The translations under genes were made by a program, and so were the position numbers. The notes under the pieces are model-generated. The model made no database searches. It saw nothing but the letters and a program-made list of their open reading frames with translations, and was not told the DNA's origin. This document shows positions 42,302 to 51,020 of a stretch of DNA of 64,000 nt, in pieces (position 1 is the stretch's first letter; each line of letters starts with the position of its first letter). Source of the DNA: Streptomyces iakyrus (GTDB lineage: Bacteria; Actinomycetota; Actinomycetes; Streptomycetales; Streptomycetaceae); contig NZ_JNXI01000015.1 in assembly GCF_000717055.1 (NCBI RefSeq), positions 1-64,000 on the forward strand. The letters are read 5' to 3'.

Positions 42302-43036
42302 ATGGTCGCGATCAGTCTGAGCAAGGTCCAGGAGACCGCTCCCGCGCTGGTGAACCTTTACAAGAGCGCCGGGGTGTCCCTCACGAAGCACGGCCTCGAC
42401 GGACTGCGGGCCGCGGTCTACCTCGTCGTCGACTACTCCGGCTCCATGAAGCCCTACTACAAGGACGGCAGCGTCCAGGCGCTGGCCGACCGGGTGCTCG
42501 GCCTGTCGGCGCACCTGGACGACGACGGCACCGTGCCGGTCGTGTTCTTCTCCACGGACGTCGATGCCGAGACCGAGATCGCCCTGGCCGATCACGAGGG
42601 GCGGATCGAGCGGATCGTGGCCGGGCTCGGCCACATGGGCAAGACCGCCTACCACCTGGCCATGGACGCCGTGATCGACCACTACCTCGACAGCGGGACG
42701 GCCGAGCCCGCCCTGGTCGTGTTCCAGACCGACGGCGGGCCGATCAACAAGCTCGCCGCGGAGCGGTACCTGTGCAAGGCCGCGAGACTGCCGCTGTTCT
42801 GGCAGTTCATCGGGTTCGGAGACCCGGGCAGCAAGCAGTTCGACTTCCTGCGCAAGCTCGACGAGCTCGCCGTGCCGGGCAAGCGGACCGTCGACAACGC
42901 CGGGTTCTTCCACGCGGGCCAGGACCCCCGGAAGGTATCGGACGCCGAGCTGTACGACCGGCTGGTCGGCGAGTTCCCGCAGTGGCTTGTGGCCGCACGG
43001 GCGCAGGGGATCGTGCGGGAGCCCGCCGCCCGCTGA
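42302..43036 (+). CDS. vWA-domain protein of the TerF/TerY type
   Basis: 244-residue protein with a von Willebrand A domain resembling the C-terminal half of tellurium-resistance TerF. The start, VAISLSKVQETAPALVNLY, and the metal-ion site DYSGSMKPYYKDG (D-x-S-x-S) are typical; FFSTDVDAETEIALA and VVFQTDGGP supply further MIDAS residues. It is cytoplasmic and probably binds a protein partner with divalent metal. No other ter genes are nearby, so the stress-response role is an inference from family. Start at ATG 42302; an ATG nine bases earlier is possible. It lies 13 bases after the ABC gene. Confidence 0.85.
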   Translation: MVAISLSKVQETAPALVNLYKSAGVSLTKHGLDGLRAAVYLVVDYSGSMKPYYKDGSVQALADRVLGLSAHLDDDGTVPVVFFSTDVDAETEIALADHEGRIERIVAGLGHMGKTAYHLAMDAVIDHYLDSGTAEPALVVFQTDGGPINKLAAERYLCKAARLPLFWQFIGFGDPGSKQFDFLRKLDELAVPGKRTVDNAGFFHAGQDPRKVSDAELYDRLVGEFPQWLVAARAQGIVREPAAR

Positions 43037-43136
43037 GCCCGCCGCTGGTCCCCTTGGCCCAACCCACCCTCGCCCCGTTTGCACGACCACGACGCCGTGC
43101 CACGCTGGGAAGGATCCGACGGGGAGGCGACGACGC

Positions 43137-44792
43137 ATGGGCGACGACGGCGCACGACGGGTGTACGGGACGGACTCCGCCCACCGGAGGCCGCCCGCGG
43201 GCAAGGGCGAGCAGCTCGCCGACTGGGCGGACGGGCGGCTCGGCCTCTACGCCCTGGCCAAGGCCAACATGCGCAAGGTCTTCCCGGACCACTGGTCCTT
43301 CATGCTGGGCGAGGTCACCCTCTACAGCTTCGTCGTGCTGATCCTCACCGGTGTCTACCTCACCCTGTTCTTCGAGCCCAGCATGCAGGAGGTCGTCTAC
43401 AACGGCTCCTACACCGAACTCAACGGCGTCCTGATGAGCAGGGCGTTCGAGTCCACGCTGGACATCAGCTTCGACGTGCGCGGCGGGCTGCTCATCCGGC
43501 AGATCCACCACTGGGCGGCGCTGGTCTTCATCACCGGCATGCTGGTGCACATGATGCGGGTGTTCTTCACGGGCGCCTTCCGCAAGCCGCGCGAACTGAA
43601 CTGGGTCTTCGGCTGGACCCTGCTGATGCTCGGCATCATCACCGGCCTGACCGGCTACTCCCTCCCCGACGACCTGCTGTCCGGCACCGGCATCCGCTTC
43701 GCGCAGGGCGCCATCCTGTCGATCCCGATCGTCGGGACGTACCTGTCGTTCTTCCTGTTCGGCGGGGAGTTCCCGGGCGAGGACATCATCTCGCGGCTGT
43801 ACCCCGTCCACATCCTGCTGCTGCCCGGGATCATGCTGGGCCTGGTGACCGCCCATCTGATCCTGGTCTTCTACCACAAGCACACCCAGTTCCCGGGCCC
43901 CGGACGCAAGGAGCGGTCGGTCGTCGGGATGCCCTTCCTGCCCGTCTACATGGCCAAGGCCGGCGGCTTCTTCTTCCTCGTCTTCGGAGTCCTGACGGTG
44001 ATGGGCGCGATCGCCCAGATCAACCCCGTGTGGGCCTTCGGCCCCTACCGCCCCGACCTGGTCACCACCGGCGCCCAGCCCGACTGGTACCTCGGCTTCT
44101 CCGAGGGCCTGATCCGGGTGATGCCGGGATGGGAGATCAACCTCTGGGGCCACACCCTCGTCCTCGGCGTGTTCATCCCCTTCTCCCTCTTCCCCCTGAT
44201 CCTGCTCGCCCTCGGCCTCTACCCCTTCATCGAGGCGTGGATCACCGGCGACAAACGCGAGCACCACATCCTCGACCGGCCGCGCAACGCACCCGTGCGC
44301 ACCGGCCTCGGCGTGGCCTGGCTGACCCTGTACGCGGTGCTGCTGATCGGCGGCGGCAACGACATCGTCGCCACCCATCTGCACCTGTCCATCAACGTCA
44401 TCACCTGGTTCGTGCGGATCGGCGTCTTCGTGCTGCCGGTCGTCGCGTTCATCATCACGAAGAAGATCTGCATGGGCCTGCAACGCCGCGACCGCGCCAA
44501 GGTCCTGCACGGCCGGGAGACCGGCACCATCAAGCGGCTGCCGACCGGCGAGTACATCGAGGTGCACGAGCCCCTCGCCCAGGCCGAGCGGTTCACTCTC
44601 ACCCAGCACGAGCAGAACCCGCCCTACGAGGTCGGGCGCGAGGTCGACGCGGGAGGCGTCCGCCGCAAGGTCAAACGCTCCGAGCGGCTGCGAGCCCGCC
44701 TCGCCAAGGCCATGTTCGGGCCCGACGCGCGGATCGAGAAGCCGACGGTGGAGGAGTACCGGCAGATCACCAGCGGCGATCACCAGCACTGA
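43137..44792 (+). CDS. Orphan QcrB-like cytochrome b
   Basis: 551-residue membrane cytochrome b of the actinobacterial bc1 type. Eight or more transmembrane helices are expected. Both heme pairs are present: IRQIHHWAALVF with LVHMMRVF in helix B, and YPVHILLLPG with TAHLILVFYHKH in helix D. The Qo loop motif is PDWY (QPDWYLGFSEG). The C-terminal 110 residues are cytoplasmic, basic and acidic by turns. QcrA and QcrC partners are missing here, so it is a paralogue of the main respiratory gene; its electron partner is unknown. ATG 43137; a weak GGGGAGG lies 10 bases upstream. Confidence 0.9.
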   Translation: MGDDGARRVYGTDSAHRRPPAGKGEQLADWADGRLGLYALAKANMRKVFPDHWSFMLGEVTLYSFVVLILTGVYLTLFFEPSMQEVVYNGSYTELNGVLMSRAFESTLDISFDVRGGLLIRQIHHWAALVFITGMLVHMMRVFFTGAFRKPRELNWVFGWTLLMLGIITGLTGYSLPDDLLSGTGIRFAQGAILSIPIVGTYLSFFLFGGEFPGEDIISRLYPVHILLLPGIMLGLVTAHLILVFYHKHTQFPGPGRKERSVVGMPFLPVYMAKAGGFFFLVFGVLTVMGAIAQINPVWAFGPYRPDLVTTGAQPDWYLGFSEGLIRVMPGWEINLWGHTLVLGVFIPFSLFPLILLALGLYPFIEAWITGDKREHHILDRPRNAPVRTGLGVAWLTLYAVLLIGGGNDIVATHLHLSINVITWFVRIGVFVLPVVAFIITKKICMGLQRRDRAKVLHGRETGTIKRLPTGEYIEVHEPLAQAERFTLTQHEQNPPYEVGREVDAGGVRRKVKRSERLRARLAKAMFGPDARIEKPTVEEYRQITSGDHQH

Positions 44793-45324
44793 CGACCGGG
44801 CCCCAGGGGCCCGGTTCTCGACCAGCCACAGCGACACATCGGCGGTGAGCGGCAAGGCGGGCACAGGTGCGGCCGCATCCCGCACGGCGCCCCCTGGGCC
44901 CGGCCTTGGGCAGGCACCGCCGACGTGATCGTCGCTGAGCGGGTCCGGCACGCGGCGGCCCAACTCCACGAGGGCAACGGCCACTCGGCTGGACGCGGGC
45001 GCCGGCAGGCCTCCGGCGCAGCCGGCACGAACACACCCTCCCGCGCCACGCGGCCCACAGCGCTGGCCCGCCTGCATGGTCACCCGGCTACAGGCCCGCG
45101 TCGCCACCGGTGCGTCCGTCGCGGTAGCGGGCGTCCAGCGGCCCGCCGCCCACGCCCAGCACAGGCCCCTCGCGCGCGGCCGCGGCCGGACGCAGCCCGC
45201 TCGGCGGGCAGGCGTGGCGGCCTCAGCGCCCCCCTATCGCCGGCTCGCGACGGCGAGGCCCCAGCGCGGCCACCGAGCGGGGCCGACGCGGCCCTGCTCA
45301 CGCGTTCCGGGACGGATGCGCGCC
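44793..45324. other. Gene-poor region
   Basis: 532 bases with a terminator at its start and no convincing gene. The open frames present are Arg/Pro/Ala-rich and lack ribosome sites or family motifs. It is the 3' side of both flanking genes. Confidence 0.5.
44796..44814 (+). terminator. Terminator after the cytochrome b gene
   Basis: CCGGGCCCC-A-GGGGCCCGG is a near-perfect palindrome four bases after the stop, followed by TT. Confidence 0.65.
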
Positions 45325-46212
45325 CTACGTGTCGCACTCCAGCACGCTCCGGCACAGCACGCACCGGGCCCGGACCCGGCCCCGCACCGGCACCCTGATC
45401 CGCTGGTGGCAGGTGGGGCAGGGGAAAGACACCCGCAGGCGCCCGCCCCCGTCGGGGGAGAACGCGTACCGCACACCCGGCTGCGGCGGACCCGAGGAAC
45501 CGTGCCGCCGGTCACGGGCGTACCGCCGGCGTCCCGCCCAGCCCGCCGCCGTCAGCGGCGGCTGCCGCTCGTCGAGGCGCGCCAGCTCCATCCCCTTCAC
45601 GTACGCCGTGTACGCCTGCGCACTGGTGAACCACACCGACGGGTCCTCACCGAACACCAGCGCCCGCTTGGCCAGCACGTACCCGAACTCCTCCGGCGTG
45701 AGATACCCCAGCTTCTGCGACGAGGCCGCATCCTCCCGGTACGCGTCCAGCAGCAGCCACCCCGCGCCCAGGTACGTCGTCGCCGTGTCCGTGAGGATCT
45801 CGTTGTCCCTCACGCCCGGGAAGGACAGGTCCAGACGATGCAGGTACACATGCATCACCTCGTGCGCGAGGGCCGCCCCGATGTCCCGCCGATGCGTACG
45901 GAACCGGTCGTTCAGCTCCACGAAGTACTCCGGCCCCGCCGCGAGCTCCACGTTCGCCGCGTGCCGCATCTCCCGGAAACTCACGATCAGCCGGGCATCC
46001 GGCAGCCGGTAGTGCCGCACCAGCTCGTGCGCCACCCGCTGCGCCCCCAGATACAGGTCGTCGGTGTCGCAGAACGCCACGTCGACGGGGAGCACGCTGG
46101 TCTCGAACGACCGGACGGTGTCGTACGACAGCCGCTTGTACAGCGCCGTGATGGCGGCCCGCACCGTCTCCAGATGCGGGTAACCGTGCTCGACCGGCCC
46201 GTCGCTCGCCAC
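45325..46212 (-). CDS. Zinc metallopeptidase-like protein with C-terminal zinc ribbon
   Basis: 295-residue cytoplasmic protein. A zincin motif HEVMH is at residues 117-121 (AALAHEVMHVYLHRL), with Glu138 in DNEILTDTATTYLGAG a likely third ligand. The C-terminus carries a small zinc ribbon, CPTC at 265-268 and CVLC at 284-287. The combination of an HExxH peptidase fold and a zinc ribbon is known in uncharacterised actinobacterial proteins; no substrate can be named. It has a GTG start with GGGGGTGAGG upstream. It is transcribed alone on the minus strand, divergent from the GNAT gene. Confidence 0.8.
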   Translation of the reverse strand: MASDGPVEHGYPHLETVRAAITALYKRLSYDTVRSFETSVLPVDVAFCDTDDLYLGAQRVAHELVRHYRLPDARLIVSFREMRHAANVELAAGPEYFVELNDRFRTHRRDIGAALAHEVMHVYLHRLDLSFPGVRDNEILTDTATTYLGAGWLLLDAYREDAASSQKLGYLTPEEFGYVLAKRALVFGEDPSVWFTSAQAYTAYVKGMELARLDERQPPLTAAGWAGRRRYARDRRHGSSGPPQPGVRYAFSPDGGGRLRVSFPCPTCHQRIRVPVRGRVRARCVLCRSVLECDT

Positions 46213-46333
46213 GCCTCACCCCCAAGGACGCCCCGGAACCCGGTTCCACTGTACGAGGACGCGACCCGCCGCGACCCGCAGCGGACGGGCGCGCGGACGG
46301 CGAAAACCGGTCGTCACCCCCCGGCACCTCCGG

Positions 46334-46339
46334 CAGAAT
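46334..46339 (+). promoter_or_regulatory. Candidate -10 for the GNAT gene
   Basis: CAGAAT ends 7 bases before GTG 46347; no ribosome site is present. Confidence 0.35.
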
Positions 46340-46346
46340 CCGCGCC

Positions 46347-46823
46347 GTGACCAGCGAACAGCACACCGTCGCCGCCTCGCTCCGGGTGGGCGGCCAGGAC
46401 GACGACCTCGAAAAGCGGCTCGACGAGGAGCTGACCGCCTTCAACACCGCCGCCGCCGACGGCGCCGTCACCGAACCCCTCTCCGTCCGCGTCACCGACG
46501 ACACCGGCGACCTGGTCGGCGGGCTCACCGCCTGGACCTGGGGCACCCTGTGCTCGGTGGACATGCTCTGGATCCGCGAGGACCGGCGCCACTGCGGCTG
46601 GGGAAGCCGGCTGATGCACGCGGCAGAGGCCGAAGCTGCCCGGCGCGGCTGCACCGACATGATCGTCTCCACGTACAGCTTCCAGGCACCCGCCTTCTAC
46701 CCGAGGCTCGGCTTCGAGGAACGCGCCCGCGTCCAGGGCGTCCCCGGCGGCCACGAGGACGTCTACTTCCACAAGCGACTCCCACCGCCGAAGAATGAGA
46801 CGGCCGGCGGCCACCCCGCGTGA
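46347..46823 (+). CDS. GNAT-family N-acetyltransferase
   Basis: 158-residue acetyltransferase. The acetyl-CoA pyrophosphate-binding loop is RRHCGWGSRLMHAAEAEAARRG (motif A, R-x-x-G-x-G), followed by the FYPRLGFEE motif B typical of GNATs acting on small molecules. It begins with an N-terminal helix ALEKRLDEEL-like segment (DDDLEKRLDEELTAF). Substrate unknown. GTG 46347 is preceded by a -10-like element and no ribosome site. It is separated by 20 bases from the chorismate mutase gene, which has its own putative promoter. Confidence 0.85.
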   Translation: MTSEQHTVAASLRVGGQDDDLEKRLDEELTAFNTAAADGAVTEPLSVRVTDDTGDLVGGLTAWTWGTLCSVDMLWIREDRRHCGWGSRLMHAAEAEAARRGCTDMIVSTYSFQAPAFYPRLGFEERARVQGVPGGHEDVYFHKRLPPPKNETAGGHPA

Positions 46824-46829
46824 TCCCCG

Positions 46830-46835
46830 TAGGCT
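46830..46835 (+). promoter_or_regulatory. Candidate -10 for chorismate mutase
   Basis: TAGGCT ends 8 bases before ATG 46844; no ribosome site. It is the same hexamer as before trpM. Confidence 0.4.
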
Positions 46836-46843
46836 GACGCCCC

Positions 46844-47194
46844 ATGACCACCAGCAACACCGGTTCCCCCGACGCCGGCCCCGCCGTCCGCGAAGAGCTC
46901 GCCCGGCTGCGCGACAGCATCGACAACATCGACGCGGCCGTCGTCCACATGCTCGCCGAGCGCTTCAAGGCCACCCAGCAGGTCGGCCACCTCAAGGCCC
47001 GGCACCAGCTGCCGCCCGCCGACCCGGCCCGCGAGGCCCGCCAGATCGCCCGGCTGCGCGCCCTCGCCGAGAACGCCAAGCTCGACCCCGCCTTCGCCGA
47101 GAAGTTCCTCAACTTCATCGTCGCCGAGGTCATCCGCCACCACGAGCGCATCGCCGAAGAGGCGCTGGGCGGCTCCACCACCGGCGCCAACTGA
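46844..47194 (+). CDS. Chorismate mutase, AroQ class
   Basis: 116-residue stand-alone all-helical chorismate mutase, turning chorismate into prephenate for Phe and Tyr synthesis. The first helix LARLRDSIDNIDAAVVHML, the second KATQQVGHLKARHQLPPAD with the active-site Lys and Arg, and PAREARQIARLRALAENA match the AroQ-delta group of actinobacteria. In M. tuberculosis such enzymes are activated by DAHP synthase; the same could hold here. No signal peptide, so it is cytoplasmic. Leaderless-looking start. Confidence 0.92.
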   Translation: MTTSNTGSPDAGPAVREELARLRDSIDNIDAAVVHMLAERFKATQQVGHLKARHQLPPADPAREARQIARLRALAENAKLDPAFAEKFLNFIVAEVIRHHERIAEEALGGSTTGAN

Positions 47195-47332
47195 CCTCAC
47201 GCACGCCCCGGGGGAGTGACACGGCGGCCCGCTCGCGGCATGCTGCGCTGTGCACAGCATGTCAGCTGACGAGCACACCCCGTCAGCGTCCCGGACTTAC
47301 TCTGGTCCTCCACGAGGGAGGGGCGTCGGGCC

Positions 47333-47881
47333 ATGCCGTCGGATACCAGGATCCTCATCGTCGACGACCACGAGGACACGCTGTACGCGCTGGAGAGCGC
47401 CCTGGCCCCGCTGGGCTACCAGCTCGGCAGGGCCACCAGCGGCGACGAGGCACTCAAACAGGTCCTCCGCGGCCAGGTCGGCCTGCTGCTGCTCGACGTG
47501 CGCATGCCCGGCGTCAGCGGACTGGAGGTCGTGCGCTACATGCGGCGCGTGGAACAGACCCAGCACATCCCCGTCATCCTGCTCACCGGCTTCGGCGCCG
47601 ACCACGAACTGACCACCACCGCCTACGCACTCGGCGTCGCCGACCTCGTCCTGAAACCCGTCGACCCCTGGGCCCTGCGCACGAAAGTCCGCTACCTCTA
47701 CGACGCCCACCGGCGCCATCTCGCCCTCGAACGCGAGGTGCACCACCTGCGCGCCCTCGTCGGAGAGCACACCGGGACCGCCGCACACCCCCGCCCCGGA
47801 CTGCCGCACCCCGACGCGCGCGTGCCCACACAGCGGCCCATGGGGGCGCACGCCGGGGAGCTCGAAAAGGACCGCACCTAG
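47333..47881 (+). CDS. Orphan receiver-domain protein
   Basis: 182-residue protein with one response-regulator receiver domain and no DNA-binding output domain. The phosphoacceptor Asp is in LLLLDVRMPGVSG, acidic-pocket Asp residues in ILIVDDHEDT, the conserved Thr in VILLTGFGA and Lys in DLVLKPVDPW. A helix of about 35 residues and a Pro/His-rich tail follow. No histidine kinase is adjacent, so the partner is unlinked. ATG 47333 has a GGGAGGGG tract about 9 bases upstream. It could work as a phosphorelay or protein-interaction switch. Confidence 0.87.
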   Translation: MPSDTRILIVDDHEDTLYALESALAPLGYQLGRATSGDEALKQVLRGQVGLLLLDVRMPGVSGLEVVRYMRRVEQTQHIPVILLTGFGADHELTTTAYALGVADLVLKPVDPWALRTKVRYLYDAHRRHLALEREVHHLRALVGEHTGTAAHPRPGLPHPDARVPTQRPMGAHAGELEKDRT

Positions 47882-47948
47882 AGCGGACATTGGGCACGTA
47901 CCGATCCGCCTCTGTGCCTTGCCGACGCCATCAGGCAGCATGTCACGC

Positions 47949-50441
47949 ATGTCCGTACTGACGCGCGACGAAGCGCAGACCCGAGCAGAGCTCCTCGACG
48001 TCCACCACTACACGATCGACCTCGACCTGACCGGCGGAGACGAGACTTTCGAATCCCGCACCCTGATCAGGTTCGCTGCCCGCGTGGACGGCACCACCTT
48101 CGTCGAGCTCAAGCCCGCCGAGCTGCGCTCCGTCACCCTCGACGGACACCCCCTGGACCCCGAAGCCCTGGACGGCAACCGGCTCACCCTGCCCCACCTC
48201 ACCGCCGGCGAGCACGAACTGCGCGTGGACGCCCGGATGCGCTACTCCCGCACCGGCGAGGGCATGCACCGCTTCACCGACCCCACCGACGGCGAGACCT
48301 ACGTCTACACCCAGCTCTTCCTGGACGACGTCCAGCGCGTCTTCGCCGCCTTCGACCAGCCCGACCTGAAAGCCGTCTTCGAACTGTCGGTGAAAGCCCC
48401 GCAGGACTGGACCGTCCTCGCCAACGGCATCACCGAACACACCGACGGCGTATGGAAAGCGGCCCCCACACCGCTCATCTCCACCTACCTCGTCGCCGTC
48501 GCCGCCGGCCCCTGGCACTCCGTGCGCACCGAACACCGCGGCCTGCCTTTCGGCCTGCACTGCCGCCGCTCCCTCGCCCCCTACCTCGACGCCGACGCCG
48601 ACGAACTCCTCGACGTCACCCGCGCGTGCTACGACCGCTACCACGAGAAGTTCGACGAGCCCTACCCATTCGACTCCTACGACCAGGCCTTCGTCCCCGA
48701 GTTCAACGCCGGCGCCATGGAGAACCCCGGCCTCGTCACCTTCCGCGACGAATTCGTCTACCGCTCCGCCGTCACCGACACCGAACGCCAGACCCGCGCC
48801 ATGGTCATCGCCCACGAGATGGCCCACATGTGGTTCGGCGACCTCGTCACCCTCAAGTGGTGGGACGACATCTGGCTGAACGAGTCCTTCGCCGAGTACA
48901 TGGGCTACCAGACCCTCACCGAAGCGACCCGCTTCACCGACACCTGGACCGACTTCGGCGTCACCCGCAAGTCCTGGGGCTACGACGCCGACCAGCGCCC
49001 CTCCACCCACCCCGTCGCCCCCGAGGCCGTCGACGACACCGCCTCCGCACTGCTCAACTTCGACGGCATCTCCTACGCCAAGGGCGCCAGCGCGCTGCGG
49101 CAACTGGTCGCCTGGCTCGGCGAGAAGGACTTCCTCGCCGGCATCAACACCCACTTCGCCCGGCACAAGTTCGCCAACGCCACCCTCGCCGACTTCATCG
49201 ACAACCTCGCGAGCGCCACCGACCGCGACGTCCACGCCTGGGCCGACGCCTGGCTGCGCACCACCGGCGTCGACACCCTCACCCCGCGGATCACCCCCGG
49301 CGAGCACGGCACCTGCGCCCTCACCGTCGACCGCGCCGGCAGCCGCCCGCACCGCATCGCCGCCGGCCTCTACGACCGGGACCTCGGCGACGACGGCGGG
49401 CAGCTCGTCCTGCGCGAAAGCCTCCACCTGGACGTCCCGCAGACCGACGCCCACCCCATCGGCAAGCGCCCCGCCCTGCTCCTCCTCAACGACGGCGACC
49501 TCACCTACGCCAAGGTCCGCTTCGACCCCGAGTCCTTCGAGACCGTCCGCAAGGACCTGTCCGGCCTGCCCCGGCCGCTCACCCGCGCGGTCGTCTGGAA
49601 CGCCCTGCGGGACGCCGTCCGCGACGGCGAACTCGCCCCCGGCGCCTACCTGGAGACCGCCCGCGCCCACCTCCCGCTGGAGACGGACCTCGCCATCGTC
49701 CAGGGCGTCCTCGCCTTCGCCTCCGCCTACATCGCCGACCGCTACCTCACCCCCGACGAGCGGCCCGCCGCCCTCGCCACCCTCTCCGAACTGTGCCGCG
49801 ACCTCATCCGCCGCACCGAGGACGGCGACAACCCCGGCCTGCGCCTGATCGCCGTACGCCACCGCATCGACGTGGCCGCCCACCCCGACACCATCGCCGC
49901 CTGGCTCGCCGACGGCACCGTCCCCGGCGGCCCGGAACTCGACCCCGAGCTGCGCTGGCGCGTCCTCGCCCGGCTCGCCGTCCTCGGCGCGACCGACGAG
50001 GCCGCCATCGCCGCCGAACTGGAACGCGACCCCAGCGCCACCGGCCAGGAGGGCGCCGCCCGCTGCCGCGCCGCCTTGCCCGACCCGGAGTCCAAGGCCC
50101 GCGCCTGGGAGGCCATGTTCGGCTCCGACGACCTGTCCAACTACCTCTTCACGGCCACCGCCCGCGGCTTCTGGCAGCCCGAACAGGCCGAGCTGGTACG
50201 CGAGTACGTCACGCGCTACTACCCCGACGCGGTCGCCGTCGCCGACCGCCGGGGCCCCGCCATGGCGGAGGCGGCGGGCCGCTGGGCCTTCCCCGCACAC
50301 GCCGTCGACGCGGACCACCTCCACCTCGGCGAAACCTGCCTGCACGACGGCACCCCGACCCCCGCGCTCCGCCGCAAACTCGTCGACCAACTGGACGACT
50401 TGAAGCGCGCACTCCGGGTCCAGGGAGCCCGTCAGACCTGA
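47949..50441 (+). CDS. pepN: Aminopeptidase N
   Basis: 830-residue M1-family zinc aminopeptidase, cytoplasmic, removing N-terminal residues from peptides. The exopeptidase motif GAMENPG precedes the zinc site: H289-E290-x-x-H293 in VIAHEMAHMWFGD, with E312 in WLNESFAEYMGY. The N-terminal beta domain (about 1-190) and the C-terminal helical domain (about 430-830) are of normal size. I start at ATG 47949 (MSVLTRDEAQTRAELLDVHHY), as streptomycete homologues begin similarly; an ATG at 47940 is possible. A long repeat-rich gap follows. Confidence 0.95.
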   Translation: MSVLTRDEAQTRAELLDVHHYTIDLDLTGGDETFESRTLIRFAARVDGTTFVELKPAELRSVTLDGHPLDPEALDGNRLTLPHLTAGEHELRVDARMRYSRTGEGMHRFTDPTDGETYVYTQLFLDDVQRVFAAFDQPDLKAVFELSVKAPQDWTVLANGITEHTDGVWKAAPTPLISTYLVAVAAGPWHSVRTEHRGLPFGLHCRRSLAPYLDADADELLDVTRACYDRYHEKFDEPYPFDSYDQAFVPEFNAGAMENPGLVTFRDEFVYRSAVTDTERQTRAMVIAHEMAHMWFGDLVTLKWWDDIWLNESFAEYMGYQTLTEATRFTDTWTDFGVTRKSWGYDADQRPSTHPVAPEAVDDTASALLNFDGISYAKGASALRQLVAWLGEKDFLAGINTHFARHKFANATLADFIDNLASATDRDVHAWADAWLRTTGVDTLTPRITPGEHGTCALTVDRAGSRPHRIAAGLYDRDLGDDGGQLVLRESLHLDVPQTDAHPIGKRPALLLLNDGDLTYAKVRFDPESFETVRKDLSGLPRPLTRAVVWNALRDAVRDGELAPGAYLETARAHLPLETDLAIVQGVLAFASAYIADRYLTPDERPAALATLSELCRDLIRRTEDGDNPGLRLIAVRHRIDVAAHPDTIAAWLADGTVPGGPELDPELRWRVLARLAVLGATDEAAIAAELERDPSATGQEGAARCRAALPDPESKARAWEAMFGSDDLSNYLFTATARGFWQPEQAELVREYVTRYYPDAVAVADRRGPAMAEAAGRWAFPAHAVDADHLHLGETCLHDGTPTPALRRKLVDQLDDLKRALRVQGARQT

Positions 50442-51020
50442 CGAGGGACCCGGGGCGTCCGCCTTTCCCGTCCCGGGCCAGGGATCGCGCCCCGGCCCGG
50501 GCCGGGGCCCATACGACCGGGTTCGAGAGGCGCTCCGGGACCAAGGGGCCCGGGAGCCCTGAGGGCGGGGGCTTAGGCGAAGAGCGGCACGGTTCGGGGC
50601 GGCGGGCAGCGGCCCTCGCCGCGCGGCGGGCGTCCGCCCGGCCGTTCCTCCCGCCCTGGGCTCCGGGTCTGGGGCCGGGCCCGGCCCCGGTTCCCACGGG
50701 GCGGGTCCGAGACCTGGCACCGGCGCTCAGAAGCAGTCCCGGCCTCGCCCGGGTGGCCGCCTTTGCGCCGCCGCGGCAACCCCGCCGTCCCTCCCGTCCC
50801 GGGCCACGGGCCTTGACCCACCGCGGACAGAAGTCGACCAGGGCCCGGGGCCATACGGCCGGTGTCGAGCACCGCCCCCCGCGCCGAGAAGCCGGCCCGG
50901 CCCCCCGGCCCGCACGGCCGGTTTCGAGAACTCGCACCCGTGCGCAGAGGTACCTCCACCCGGGTTGAATCGTTGGGCTGTCCGGGCGTGCCGCCAGCCC
51001 CGCGCCCCGGAGGTCAGTCC
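50442..51020. repeat. Degenerate repeats in a 579-base intergenic region
   Basis: No gene is supported. Four related 18-19-base cores lie at 50509 (CCATACGACCGGGTTCGAG), 50693 (one base shorter), 50851 and 50910, the last two differing at only three positions. A CCCGTCCCGGGCCA box precedes the first (50467) and third (50793) exactly, and a looser copy precedes the second (50650). Spacings of 184, 158 and 59 bases are irregular, so this is not a CRISPR. A GGAGGT ribosome site for the next gene closes the region. Confidence 0.5.

Noticed and set aside
44793..45324. Several open frames of 60-150 residues in the gap after the cytochrome b gene
   Set aside because: Composition is Arg/Pro/Ala-rich in every frame, starts lack ribosome sites and nothing resembles a family.
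50442..51020. Repeats considered as a CRISPR array
   Set aside because: Cores are imperfect, spacings irregular (184, 158, 59 bases) and no cas genes are present.
50442..51020. An iron-box (DmdR/IdeR-type) upstream of the siderophore-like pair
   Set aside because: I looked for the TTAGGTTAGGCTCACCTAA-like pattern and saw no match with two half-sites.
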